Below, piece by piece: positions 54,108-64,000 of a stretch of 64,000 bases of DNA. Source of the stretch: Bimastos eiseni (lineage: Eukaryota > Annelida > Clitellata > Crassiclitellata > Lumbricidae). The notes below the pieces were generated by a model, which saw only the letters and a program-made list of their open reading frames with translations, made no database searches and was not told where the DNA came from. Position 1 is the first letter of the stretch. The number at the start of each line of letters is the position of its first letter. Both the position numbers and the translations under genes were made by a program. Location: positions 33,522,995 to 33,586,994 of the forward strand of contig OY365813.1 in the NCBI GenBank assembly GCA_959347315.1, given 5' to 3'.

Positions 54108-54420
54108 TGCAGAGGAGAGAGAGACGAACAGACACAGAAAGACAAACAGATATACGGACATACAGATAGGCAGACATACAGACAGACAGACGAGACAGGA
54201 CAAGACAAGACAGAAAGAGATCGAGGGAGATAGACCCATACATGCAGACAGTCAAAACAGACAGACCGAGATTGAGAGAGTGAGAGAAAGAGCGAGGCGG
54301 ACAGAGAGTCCGAGAGCGAGAGATAGAGAGAGCGAGACGGACAGAGAGTCCGAGAGCGAGCGAGAGAGAGAGAGAGAGTAAGACAGAGAATGAGAAAGAC
54401 AAAGGTAACAGATAGAAATG
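54108..54420. repeat. GA/CAGA-rich low-complexity tract
   Basis: Purine-rich run containing a 45-bp duplication (CGGACAGAGAGTCCGAGAGC occurs twice). The 184-codon minus-strand frame across it is a low-complexity read-through. Confidence 0.9.
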
Positions 54421-55484
54421 CAGAGGTACAGCAAGAGCGAGGATAATTTGCAAAGGCGATTTCGTTGAGCTTCCATAGAAGTAGCAGACTGAATGGATTA
54501 TGATAGAGGAACTCTTGATGAAGTGGGACATAATACTTCTGAGACGGGAATGTTGGTGGAATTGAGGATGCGTGGAACTTAAATTACAGAGCCAGTGTAG
54601 AATATCGGTCATTTCGATGGCTTCTTAAACAAAATTTAACAGAATGCACGAATATACAATGTAGCAAGCAGACAGGGCTTAGTCGGATTAAGCTATATTA
54701 ATTTCAAGCATTTATTCATCCCACTGATTATTGCATTCGCACGATGCACGTTCTCAGAGATTATATTTGCTTTAATTTAAGCGTAAATTGACTATAAGAA
54801 ATATTGCAGCGTCACGCAATTGAGAGATCAGTCTAATTAATATTCGATGGTGCTTGTCCAAACCTAATCCGTGAAAGTCAGGGTTGTTTGATTAGTCTTA
54901 ATTCTGGTCAATATTGAGGGCTGGAGTCAGCGCATAAATTACAGTGGGCTGTAGGATTACGATAATATGGACCTACTTAACGTATTAGTCCTAAGCCCGC
55001 TGATGAGAGCCAAAGAGAAGGTCAGCCCCTTCGAAAGTTTCGAGGTCTCTCCAGTTTCCATCCACCAGAGATCATTAGGTTCAACTCTGCCTCAAAAGTA
55101 ATACATCTGCTCAGTCAACCAAAATCGTCATTGTAGCCTAGATCGAGATTTGCATTGCGCCAAATTTGTCGCAAAAAGTCTGATAGCGATTGACGGGCAG
55201 TTGCTTATTTTACTTGACTCATTGGTTGATCGGTTCTAAGCAAATAAAAGCACGAATTCACATCGCAATTTTTGCCCGTTTTAATGAAATGTCTAAGTGA
55301 ATTTGTATCTTTTTCTATCGTTCCTACTCATAACATCATTATTCTGACACTTTATTGTATCACAGATTCAATTTATAATATACTTTCCTAGAGAGTGATT
55401 CGGCAATAATTTATGTAGAACATCTATGACCGCCGCATCCTAATATTAGAGCCACTACTCTGTGAACAAGTTATTGTAAACAAT
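54421..55484. other. 5' flank of the CaaX gene
   Basis: AT-rich, no gene recognised. The region just upstream of 55,485 may contain the promoter; no TATA box stands out. Confidence 0.45.
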
Positions 55485-56906
55485 ATGGCAGACGTTGCAG
55501 TAGTCGGAGGACCTAAAGGGTAATTCATGCGTTAGACTAGTTGTTTAAATCGTAGCTATTATCTCATGGGTTGGTGAAGCAATATTGCAAAGTACAGTTA
55601 AGAGATTTCATAATTCCAAAGGGGCATGTGGCATGCTCTGTTGAGCAACAGTTGATGTCGTTAGTGATGCGTGACGGATTTTTAATGACGTATGATTCCC
55701 GGGACGTAGACGGTGGTCTACTCGCCGGGTTATCAATCAATCAATCAATCATTCAATCAATGAACTTGATATGGCGCCTTTTCAGTAAATCCACTCAGAT
55801 GCGCCCCCAAAACAGACAAATTTTAAAGTTGAATAGAAACGGGATTGATAGTTCTTAGACAAGAGCCGAAGATCCAATGGGAGATTATTCTTTGCAGTCG
55901 AAAAGCACGATGCTGCATTATAGAGGTCTGAGAGAAAGGGACAAGAAGAAGACCCTGCGAGGAAGAGTGCAGCGTTCTGCCAGCATTTATGATAGCGGCA
56001 ACAGGACAGCAGAGATCCTGAAGATGAATAGGTGCAGCGCCGCAAAGGCAGCGCCAGATCAGGGAAAATATCCGAAATGCAAGGTCATATCCGAATTCCA
56101 GAAAGTGTTGAAAATGCTATGCTGACCGAATTCGCGCAAATATTTTTGTACATGTCGCTAGAATTCTTAACTGCGACTTATATGGAATTAAGTGTGTGCA
56201 TGAAAGCTACTAGTATTGACTGATAGCTAATAGTATGAATTAATAGAGTACTACTATTATGAATGAAGGCTACTAATATGACTAGAAAACTACTTTAATG
56301 GAAAGCATGAAGAGTTCTGACAAATAGTTTTGTGGTATTGTATTTTTAATGACATACTTCCAAAATCAAGTTCCTGGTTATATTAGTAGCCTTCATCCAT
56401 ATTAGTAGCTATCATTCTAATGGATTGACCATGTCTAGATGAATTGTATTCAGCGACATTTATTTAAAGTATATTCCGTGTTTCCCCACAGAATGGAGTT
56501 CATTGAAAACCCTTTCACGATCAACGGAGAGCTCAGCCAGAAGGCTGACTACATCATCACACATTCAACGATAACGCGAAGAGAAATCATCATCGCCGAT
56601 CCAGACTGCATACCCATCGAACGTCCCCAGAGCCCTCCCATCACACAACAGGAACACCCGGAAAACCTTTCCAGTCGAGAGGAGAAACCGACGACCCCCG
56701 ACTGCGAAGATGAGGTCATCGTAGTAACGGTTGCCCCGGCGATAGAACGCCCTCCCGAAAACAACGTCACCCCGCCGCATAATCCTCGCACGCCGGTTAG
56801 GAAACCGGAGACGGTGGAGGCAGAGGTGAAAAAGGTGGATGCTGCGCAGCCGCAGCAGGCAGAAGAGGTGCGGCTTAAGAAGAAGCGGTGTTGTAATGTC
56901 CTGTGA
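55485..56906 (+). CDS. small proline-rich protein with CaaX prenylation end, 149 aa
   Basis: Exon 1 (55485-55519) encodes MADVAVVGGPKG. The intron runs from GTAATT to CCCCACAG, and exon 2 (56492-56906) continues MEFIENPF; phases match and give 150 codons with TGA. After a folded-looking start (QKADYIITHSTITRREIIIA) the middle is rich in Pro, Glu and Thr with PxxP-like stretches, hence probably disordered. The C terminus is acidic, then basic RLKKKRCCNVL. CNVL is a CaaX box ending in Leu, which favours geranylgeranylation; the extra Cys and the Lys/Arg run would aid membrane binding. Paralemmins share a basic-Cys-CaaX end, but the rest does not match what I know of them. The Met at the exon 2 start could serve as an alternative start. 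Family not recognised. Confidence 0.75.
55755..55860 (-). mobile_element. family B fragment in the CaaX gene intron
   Basis: Follows an AATC run (55,731-55,760): GATATGGCGCCTTTTCAGT, CCACTCAGATGCGCCCCC. Confidence 0.5.
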
Positions 56907-58803
56907 GCGGCCTTCGACATGGTAGAAGAGGGTGTAGGGAGGAGGTTGGGTTCCCAGATGAGTTGTGCAGTTGCCTGATCCCATGTTTTAGTTGTGACCC
57001 GGATGAGGTATGTTATTTTAAAGAAGTTTAATACTAGGTAAATAGTCTTCTGGTGTTTCGACCTTGGTCCTATTGCACCTTTCCATCCTCTGATTTTTGA
57101 TATTGATGATGCGTTGGGAAATTTTATGCTGATGCTGGGTCTCTGAGTTACACGTCCTGCTTATCACCCGGTATGAATATTTTATTTTGTATTATAATTT
57201 CTATATTGCATAACCCTCGGTCAAAAGCTACTCTCCGAAACAGAATTTAGAATGGATCCCAGAAATTAAACTGCCTAAATTAAAAGAAAAGTATTTGAGG
57301 ATGACTAATGTTTCAAGGTTCTGCTACCAATTGAACTTTTATCCTTTCCCTATTGAACCTCTCCATTTCTTTGAATATCCATCTTAATGATGCACAGGAA
57401 ATTTTATGTTAAAACCGAGTTGCACATCCTGCCCTCTGTTTTACTTAAGGCCCGGTAGGAGTATGTTATTTTAGAAGTTTAATGCTTGGGAAGTTGTCTT
57501 CTGCATCCAACTGGTGTTTTGACCAATGTTTCCTGTTTTTGGGGACGACTGAGGTGAAGATTGTGTGCTCTAGTAATTCTGCATGTGCAACATTTTAGAA
57601 GTGGTTTGACACCTTTGTGCTGAATGCAATGATCGTTAAATTAAGCCTATATATAGAAGGCTATGGTGATAAGTTCTGATTTATCATAGAAAAGTCCTCG
57701 GTCTAAAGATAAATAAGGGTATGTATCAGCCAAGTAATGAGAGTTTCTGGAGTAACGTAGGTTGCAGTGGGCTTGGAGCTTCGATTTATAAAAAAACATT
57801 TGTGTGGGTACACTAGATTCTTGTGTATGCTGGCTCCACAGCCCGGGTGTGCACGCACAGCTTAGAGGGAACAATGATCTGATGACTGGCTAAGTTGAAG
57901 CTGAGTTGCATATTCAACCCTCTATTTCAATTATAACCCTGTAGCAATATGTTACTTTAATGAAGATTACTGCCTAAATGGGTGGGCAGTTAAAATTTTA
58001 ATTAAATCTAATGTTTGGAGTATAGTTCTCTGCAGCTGCCACTGTTTTTAAGCAGTTGGGACCTGCTGTCAAGATCTTTTATTTTATCGATGAAGTCATT
58101 GACTTGCAGAAAATTATTCTCTGCTCAGGATTTCCTTCAATTGGTTGGGTCCCAGGTTAATTTGAAACTCCCTCTCCATTTAAAAAAAATATTACTTTAA
58201 GACAAGGCCATAAATCGTGGGGCCTCAGTGTTTTAGGGGCCTTGCTTTATTGATCTACTGATAAGGGAACAGTTGTTTTAAAGGAACATTGCAAAAAATA
58301 TGCAGCACACGACTTTTTTGAGTCGCAATTTTCCTTGCACAAGGTTGTTAGCATTTTATACCCACATAATCTTAGATTAAAATTGTTACGACTTTTAGTA
58401 AGATTTAACTCGAAGAAAACCGAACTTTTACATTGAACCTTTTTTATTTTTTATGTCTTGATATTGACTAGCATTTTAGCTGATATAGATTTGTAGTTAA
58501 ACATATCGCAATGGCGGTCTGTATAGATCTGTAGCTTCTGTTGGCTTCTTGTTGGCATTTGCCAGAGTGTTAGGTGTAATTTGTTCTTCGGTTTAGCATT
58601 TGTGACCATACCACATTGCTTCCAGTTCGTTTTCTTGTTGAACTTTAAGTAGTTTGATGAGGTGGAGAGCTCAATGCCTGATCAGCGCTAACGCTGTAAG
58701 CATTCCGGCAAGAATTGGTCTGTAGTACCACTAGTCATGGACTCCTTGCGATACACTGACTAATGTTTGGACTGAAAAAAAATCAAGAAATTTTATCTTT
58801 GGG
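56907..58803. other. 3' flank of the CaaX gene
   Basis: Probably starts with its 3' UTR. Two segments, about 56,995-57,125 and 57,455-57,545, share GAGTATGTTATTTTA...AAGTTTAAT and TCTTCTGGTGTTT..GACC words, a diverged duplication. No further gene seen. Confidence 0.45.
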
Positions 58804-58869
58804 CAGGGGCATAGACTTAGGGGGCAGGAGGGGACATCCCGTCCTTCCCCCCCTAAGTCTATGCCCCTG
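58804..58869. mobile_element. 66-bp element made almost only of inverted repeats
   Basis: Left arm CAGGGGCATAGACTTAGGGG plus G (58,804-58,824), 24-bp loop, right arm exactly complementary (58,849-58,869). The arms begin CAGGGGC and end GCCCCTG like the hAT elements of this window. No 8-bp duplication flanks it. Confidence 0.75.
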
Positions 58870-59385
58870 GGTGCATTAGAAGTCTGGAGATTACGATTAC
58901 AAAGGTCCCAATACAGTAACTTACTTGGGGCAGTGAACCCTTGCTCTTCGTACTACAAAGCGAGCACTTGGACCAATCGAATATTGTATCCCACTCTGTT
59001 TTGTCTCCTATTATATTGTTCTATGCATATCGTAACCGCATGATATTTTCTACTTGCTGTTTCAGAAACTTCCATCCGAGCACATTCCATAGTCTGTTAA
59101 TATATTCTGCAAAGTAGCTTCGGAAATTAGTTCTCTCACGCGTATGTAGCCTGCTTATAATGCAACTGTAATTTATGGATGATATTGGAAGTTATTTTTA
59201 AATTCTTGCGATCACTGATGTTATTATACCGAGTTGTTTATGGAGTCTTTGAGTTAGTTGTGGAATATTTCTGAATTGAATTTAATTGTCGGTTCTGGAA
59301 AGTAGTGATTAACTTATTAATTTATCTGATATTTTTTTGCTTTTGCTAAATGTATTGATAATTTATGGATCATATATTCATGTGT
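58870..59385. other. gene-less stretch
   Basis: A family H-like word (GAAGTCTGGAGATTACGATT) follows the inverted element. Otherwise AT-rich without features. Confidence 0.5.
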
Positions 59386-59389
59386 GCAT

Positions 59390-59875
59390 TTTCTTTTAAA
59401 GATCTGATTTTTAATTTGTATCAATATTTATGGTCCTGTCTTGTCTGCATTTTAATTTTAAAATATAATTCTTAATTTATATCGATTATTATTTTATGAA
59501 GCCAATTTTTATCTGAATTTTCAATCAAGGATCTACTTCTTAACTTTTATTAATTATTATTTTATGAATCTTATTCTTATCTTAATTTTCGTTTAAAGAT
59601 CTGATTTTTAACATGTATAGATTTCTATTTATGACTCTTAATCTGGTCTGCATGTTCATTTAAAGACACATGTTAAATTCTTAATTTTTATCAATTATTA
59701 TTTGTTGGATCTTGTTCTTATCTAAATTTTCATTAAATGATCTGATTTTTAACTTGTATGAATTATCAATGGATCTTATTTTCATCTTAATTTTTATTTT
59801 GAGATATAATTCTTAATTTTTATCGATTATCACTTTATTTCAAAGATCCAATTCTTAATTTTTTTATCACTGTCA
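59390..59875. repeat. AT-rich array, ATCTGATTTTTAATTTGTAT units
   Basis: About seven degenerate units of roughly 65-70 bp combining GATCTGATTTTTAA, TATCAATTATTATTT and TGGATCTTATTCTTATCTT words. Confidence 0.8.
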
Positions 59876-60379
59876 TTATTTATGCCGAAAGACTTTCTCG
59901 CTAATGTTCTTCATCACTTAACATATATAATTTATTTGTGTGAGTTGATAATTATAATATGCATTCTAAGCGAATCAGCCAATGGTAATTAATCGTCTTT
60001 TCACCGTGCACAGAAATATTGAACAAAAGTTTACATAGAATTTTATGTAATAACATTACGTGTTGCTGATCTGTATGCTGCTTCTCGTAATTGTAATGGT
60101 AAGCACGGTCGCTAAAAGAGCTTAAGACATTTGTTGAATCATCTTAAAGGAATTCATAAATTGCATTTAAATCATATTCAAAGATACATCTAGTGTGCTT
60201 TACAAGATTGTTTATCATCAATATATAGTAACTTGTCATCATTGCTATGCGTTTTTTCAGTTGCTATTTAAAACTGTTGTAAAATGTGTTCATCAATCTT
60301 GAGTTGCTGTTTCTGCATATTTTTCATATTTTGCACTCAATAGTGATATTCTTAGGGTATTGTTTTGTGAATGTTACTT

Positions 60380-60700
60380 AACAATCATGTGAATGCGGCT
60401 TAGTTATGTTAATGTGGAATAATTGCATGAATGTGACAGTAAAATGAATTGTGAATGGATTTGTGAATGTGTAATGAATTGCTTGAATGTGACAATTTAT
60501 TTTAATCGCAGATAACTGTGCAATTATAGTGAATACCAGTAGTTATTTATTTATTTCAATAGTGAATAGTTATGTTACTGTGACTTAATTTTGTGAATGT
60601 GACAATAATTACTTGAGTGGTGTATAATTTTACAAATGTGGCATAATTTTATGAATGTGGCATAATAGTTACATGAGTGTTGCGTAATTAGGAACACAAA
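60380..60700. repeat. degenerate TGAATGTGACATAAT array
   Basis: Short units of about 18-20 bp with GTGAATGTGAC and TGTGGCATAATTTT. Confidence 0.7.
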
Positions 60701-61063
60701 ACAAAACAGTTACACAAATATTACAGTTACCGTTGCCGTGACTGAATACAATAATCACAGTACTTGTGCATAGCTATGTTAATTAGCTTCATTATTATGC
60801 AAATGTAGCACGATGTATTAATTAGACGATTCTGTAATAATATTGCTAAAAATTATATTGCACGGATCTTTATATTAGCAAACATCTGTAATGCTTTTTT
60901 ATTCAATCGAGAAGACTTTATTTCTGAATCTGTTTTCGGTGGAAGGAAATTAAGTTTTGTGGAAGATTTTTTTCTTGCCTTATTAAAGGGTTTAAGGCTG
61001 CATTGTTTTTTCCTTCGTTGTACATATCCAAGGACTAGAGCTGCAGCTGGGTCTAACAGTAGT

Positions 61064-61101
61064 TCCATATTAGTCCCAGGTACAGCCGAGACTAATATGG
61101 A
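61064..61101. repeat. hairpin, 12-bp arms
   Basis: Arms TCCATATTAGTC and GACTAATATGGA around a 14-nt loop. Confidence 0.9.
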
Positions 61102-61589
61102 TTGTACCCACATAAATTTTCTGCCGATACAGAGTATAATAGATTTATTTTAATCATCTCATAAATAACGTTTCAATCACATTCAAAGCATTAAAGTTAA
61201 GACATTTATTTAAATCACCTTTAAAAAACCTCGTAAATAACATTTTAATCGCATTCAAATTATTCACAAATCACGTATAGGCCTAAATCATTTTTAAAAT
61301 GCCCTAAATCCTAAAACGACATATAACTAAATGTCTTTTCCATTTTCCGTGAATTAAGACATTTGAACATGATAACCAATTCATTTCGGAAGAATTATAA
61401 GCATTTATCGCCAAGAAGTCTCGCAAATAATATTTTTTGAATGTATTTACAGAATGCCATTATTGGTCTGTTAAATTGACTGAAAAATAATTATCGATAA
61501 GTATCGATAGTTAGGCTACAAGTATGAATAATTTTAAATATGACAGTACATGCCATTTCAAGCTAAGCAAGACCGCCATACAGAAGCAG
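61102..61589. other. gene-less stretch
   Basis: AT-rich with repeated AATCAC..TTTAAAA words near 61,150-61,300. No gene. Confidence 0.5.
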
Positions 61590-61815
61590 ATAAAGATAGA
61601 TAGTTAGATTGATATATGTATAAATAGATAGATAGATAGGCAAATATATATATACATGAATAGGTAGTTATAAAGATAGTTAGCTACATAGCTATGAAGC
61701 TAGATAGAAAGCTAGATAGATGTGGGCCCATAAGCATAGATAGATATAAAGCCAGCTAGCTAGATAGATGAGGTCCTACAAAGATAGATAAAAAAGACAG
61801 ATAGATCAATAGTCT
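61590..61815. repeat. GATA-type tetranucleotide repeat
   Basis: Degenerate AGATAGATA units. Confidence 0.9.
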
Positions 61816-61885
61816 GCTACTGTCAAACAATCCATACAAGACCATTGTCATCAACAACTGATCATTTCTATTCGTTTTCCAGCTG

Positions 61886-62361
61886 TCACGAATCCTTTTT
61901 CCCAGGCGATCTCATCTGTAGATAAACAAGAATTACACAGTTCACTTACTCAGAGGAAGGAGCGCGCAATGTCCACGATATATTCATTCGTCTATTTGAG
62001 GAGAATGGAAAAGTGAAGAAGCGAATGACCTAATTTAGACAATCAAGTTGTCGAGTTGCTCTTCATCCCCATCCTCGTCCTCCTCTGCCTCCTCCCCCTC
62101 TTCTTCCAGTTCCTGTTCTTCTGCTTCTTCCTCTTCTTCTTCTCGTTCCCGTTCCTCTGCTTCTTCCTCCTCTCCTCCTCCTCGTCGTCTTCTTCCTGTT
62201 CCTCAGCCTCTGCCTCTTCTTCTTCTTCCTGCTCCTCTGCTTCTTCCTCCTCTCCTCTTCCTCCTCGTCTTCCTCTGCCTCTTCCTCTTCTTCTTCCTGT
62301 TCCCGATCCTCTGCTTTTTCCTGTTCCTCTGCTTCTTCCTCTTCTTCTTTCTGTTCCTCTG

Positions 62362-62394
<33 letters not shown>

Positions 62395-62403
62395 GTTCCT
62401 CTG

Positions 62404-62436
<33 letters not shown>

Positions 62437-63370
62437 GTTCCTCTGCTTCCGCCTCCTCTTTTTCCTGCTCCTGTTCCTCTGTTTCTTCCTCTTCTTCATT
62501 ATTCATTACCTCTTCTTATTCCTCTTCGTCTCTCTTCGTTATTCTTCTTCCTCCTCCTCCTTCCTACATGGTCATACGTCTGTGCGTGGGCCGACCACTG
62601 CAGGTGACTTTCAGCTTACTATGCACTGCTTTGCTAAGTGATGTCAAATATTCGTTAGTAATGACATTCATACAGGGATATATGCTAGCACAGTTTGAGT
62701 AGACATCATGAAGCGGCGCCATATAAATGTTCGATAAAATACTACTAGAAGAGGGGCATAGCGTGCTGAGGGGTCAGCGTCGTTTAGGCTTTGAAGATGG
62801 AGACACAAGAGAGCTTACTTTGAGGGGACTGCCTCTAGAAAAGCGGTCTGTGAGGTCCTCCCTGTCCGAGTCAACTGGAGCCAGGTCCTGGTAGATGGAT
62901 ACGACTTCTGAGTGAGGAGCTCGCAACGGACCCTACGATGGCAAACATTGAATGTCAGACACTCGGAAGATTCACAATCGCATGGCTGGATTGCACCATT
63001 CTATTCATTAATCCAGCTTCCATTCAGGCATGATTCTTTTCATATCTATCCAGCTCCCAGTTTTACACATTCTTTTCATCAATTAACCCAGCGTGTAGTT
63101 AAATTAATGTCGGAGTATTATAGAACCTTCGGACTATCGAACCTTCGGACAATCGAGCGGTCATCCGTGAAATGCTGCCTGATCTTCCGCTCAGTCGGAG
63201 GTCTACCGTTAATTCATCACCCAGTGACACCGACCCCATGTTGAGCATGAGGGAGGCCTTAAACAGGAACGGACCAATCCCAAGGACCAGGATTTGTCAG
63301 TCAAACTCACCCAAACGTCGACGATACTCATTGCGTCCATGGCAGGAAACATCGTTGCATCCGTATCAAC
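61886..63370 (-). CDS. last three exons of an unrecognised gene, partial
   Basis: Minus strand, 5' end outside the window. Exons: 63370-63311 (60 bp, acceptor GTGTTTTAG, donor GTGAGT; includes TMFPAMDAMSIVDVW), 62932-62819 (114 bp, acceptor CATCGTAG, donor GTAAGC; includes EVVSIYQDLAPVDSDRED and LTDRFSRGSP), 61915-61886 (30 bp, acceptor ATCTACAG; encodes MRSPGKKDS then TGA). All three keep phase 0, and the two complete ones are multiples of three. The tail is acidic then basic, with Ser-Pro sites, consistent with a cytoplasmic or disordered C terminus. I do not recognise the family. The pyrimidine tract at 62,050-62,510 is in its last intron. Confidence 0.5.
62050..62510. repeat. long CTT/CTC polypyrimidine tract
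   Basis: About 460 bp almost free of purines on the plus strand (interrupted by single G or A). Open frames of 147-197 codons on both strands (poly-Ser/Leu/Phe, poly-Glu/Arg/Lys) are read-throughs. Internal 48-bp duplications (TTCCTGTTCCTCTGCTTCTT) are visible. Confidence 0.95.
62570..62735 (+). mobile_element. family B fragment, inverted orientation
   Basis: CGTCTGTGCGTGGGCCGACC ... GCGGCGCCATATAAATG is the reverse of the 17,870-18,035 and 48,235-48,425 copies. Confidence 0.6.
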
Positions 63371-63609
63371 CTAAAACACAAAATCCATTGTTTGGTGTTT
63401 ATCTTCCAGTGGCGCTATAAAAATTCACGATTACGGTTTCGGTATCCATGTTTAGCCAAAATATGTCAAAACCATTAGAAGTAGGAGTCAGTCAATGGAC
63501 GACTGGAATTGTCTCCACTAGAGAACCCACACGGACACGTTGCGCTCAACTATCGGATTCCCAACAGAGGTGAAACCGGTGATTAGAACCCTGACCTTTA
63601 TCTTACGAT

Positions 63610-63935
63610 CTACAACCCCGCATCCCTTCTGGCCCTCTGCGTTATAGGGTCTCCTCTATTCTGCACCGGGCTGTTCTTCGTTCCTTTGCCCGCGGACTGC
63701 TGGTGGTTCTCCGCATGAGCTCTGCCACGGCCAAATCCAGCAGCTTTTTCTATATGTATGTGGATCCCACCAGTTGGAACAGCCTACCCCTTCCTCTTCG
63801 GAAGGAGCTGCTCTCTCTCTCCGCTGCTTCCTTCCGGAAGCGGTTAAAGACATCCCTGTTTACCGTTTACGTGTGTTCTGAGTTGGGAGCGCCTCTGATC
63901 TCGAGTGGTATATATAATTATGTTCCGTTGTAAAC
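63610..63935 (+). mobile_element. CR1/L2-like LINE 3' tail
   Basis: Frame reads SFARGLLVVLRMSSATAKSS then PTSWNSLPLPLRKELLSLS, FRKRLKTSLFTVYV and ends with GGTATATATAATTATGTTCC. Same subfamily as 30,990-31,410 (shared REELLSL, GAPLISSG). Confidence 0.8.
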
Positions 63936-64000
63936 ATTAGATCGTGCACTTAAAATTGACCCGTTCCTTCCACCTTTATCCGATCCAATATGATGATAAT

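Noticed and set aside
56549..56984. Two long minus-strand frames opposite the CaaX gene
   Set aside because: Antisense shadows of a GC-rich coding exon; no splice signals or domain of their own.
62048..62641. Ser/Leu-rich plus-strand and Glu-rich minus-strand frames near 200 codons
   Set aside because: Direct read-through of a CTT/CTC tract in an intron of the right-end gene.

Overview
This is an AT-rich, repeat-rich stretch of animal nuclear DNA with intron-split genes. The kind of organism is an inference. Spliced orthologues of PLK1 and PDCD5, several matrix metalloproteinases, eukaryotic tRNA-Pro genes, abundant non-LTR retrotransposon tails and hAT-type elements all point to a metazoan. 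The very frequent word TAGGCCTA and the tandem metalloproteinase genes fit an invertebrate deuterostome, for example an echinoderm or hemichordate. I cannot prove the species.

Layout. 1-9,160: almost no genes. It holds satellites, including a pure run of 66 CTG units inside a 470-bp triplet block, an (ATCC)n block and two inverted copies of one minisatellite family; one possible exon lies at 7,007-7,375. 9,165-10,461: three identical tRNA-Pro(TGG) genes on the minus strand. 10,500-17,430: mostly repeats, including a 915-bp hAT element with an 8-bp target duplication, a perfect 17-bp-arm hairpin and a 250-bp hAT MITE. 17,434-25,960: complete 13-exon PLK1 gene, minus strand. 27,128-29,906: complete 5-exon PDCD5 gene, plus strand, head to head with PLK1. 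The gap between them carries two CCAAT boxes 31 bp apart.

30,785-50,196: three matrix metalloproteinase loci in a row, all minus strand. MMP-A (11 exons, 561 aa) is a full secreted, furin-type enzyme with a hemopexin domain. MMP-B keeps a signal peptide and propeptide but I find no catalytic exon and there is an in-frame stop. MMP-C (6 or 7 exons) has a furin site and an intact zinc site but no PRCG cysteine switch and no hemopexin exons. 55,485-56,906: a two-exon gene for a 149-aa proline-rich protein with a polybasic CaaX end. 61,886-63,370: the last three exons of an unrecognised minus-strand gene. The rest is satellites and transposon remnants.

The genes do not form one pathway. PLK1 is a mitotic kinase, PDCD5 a conserved apoptosis and chaperone-associated protein, and the metalloproteinases remodel extracellular matrix. 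All exon borders were read by eye from splice sites and reading phase, and all phases close for PLK1, PDCD5, MMP-A, MMP-C and the CaaX gene.
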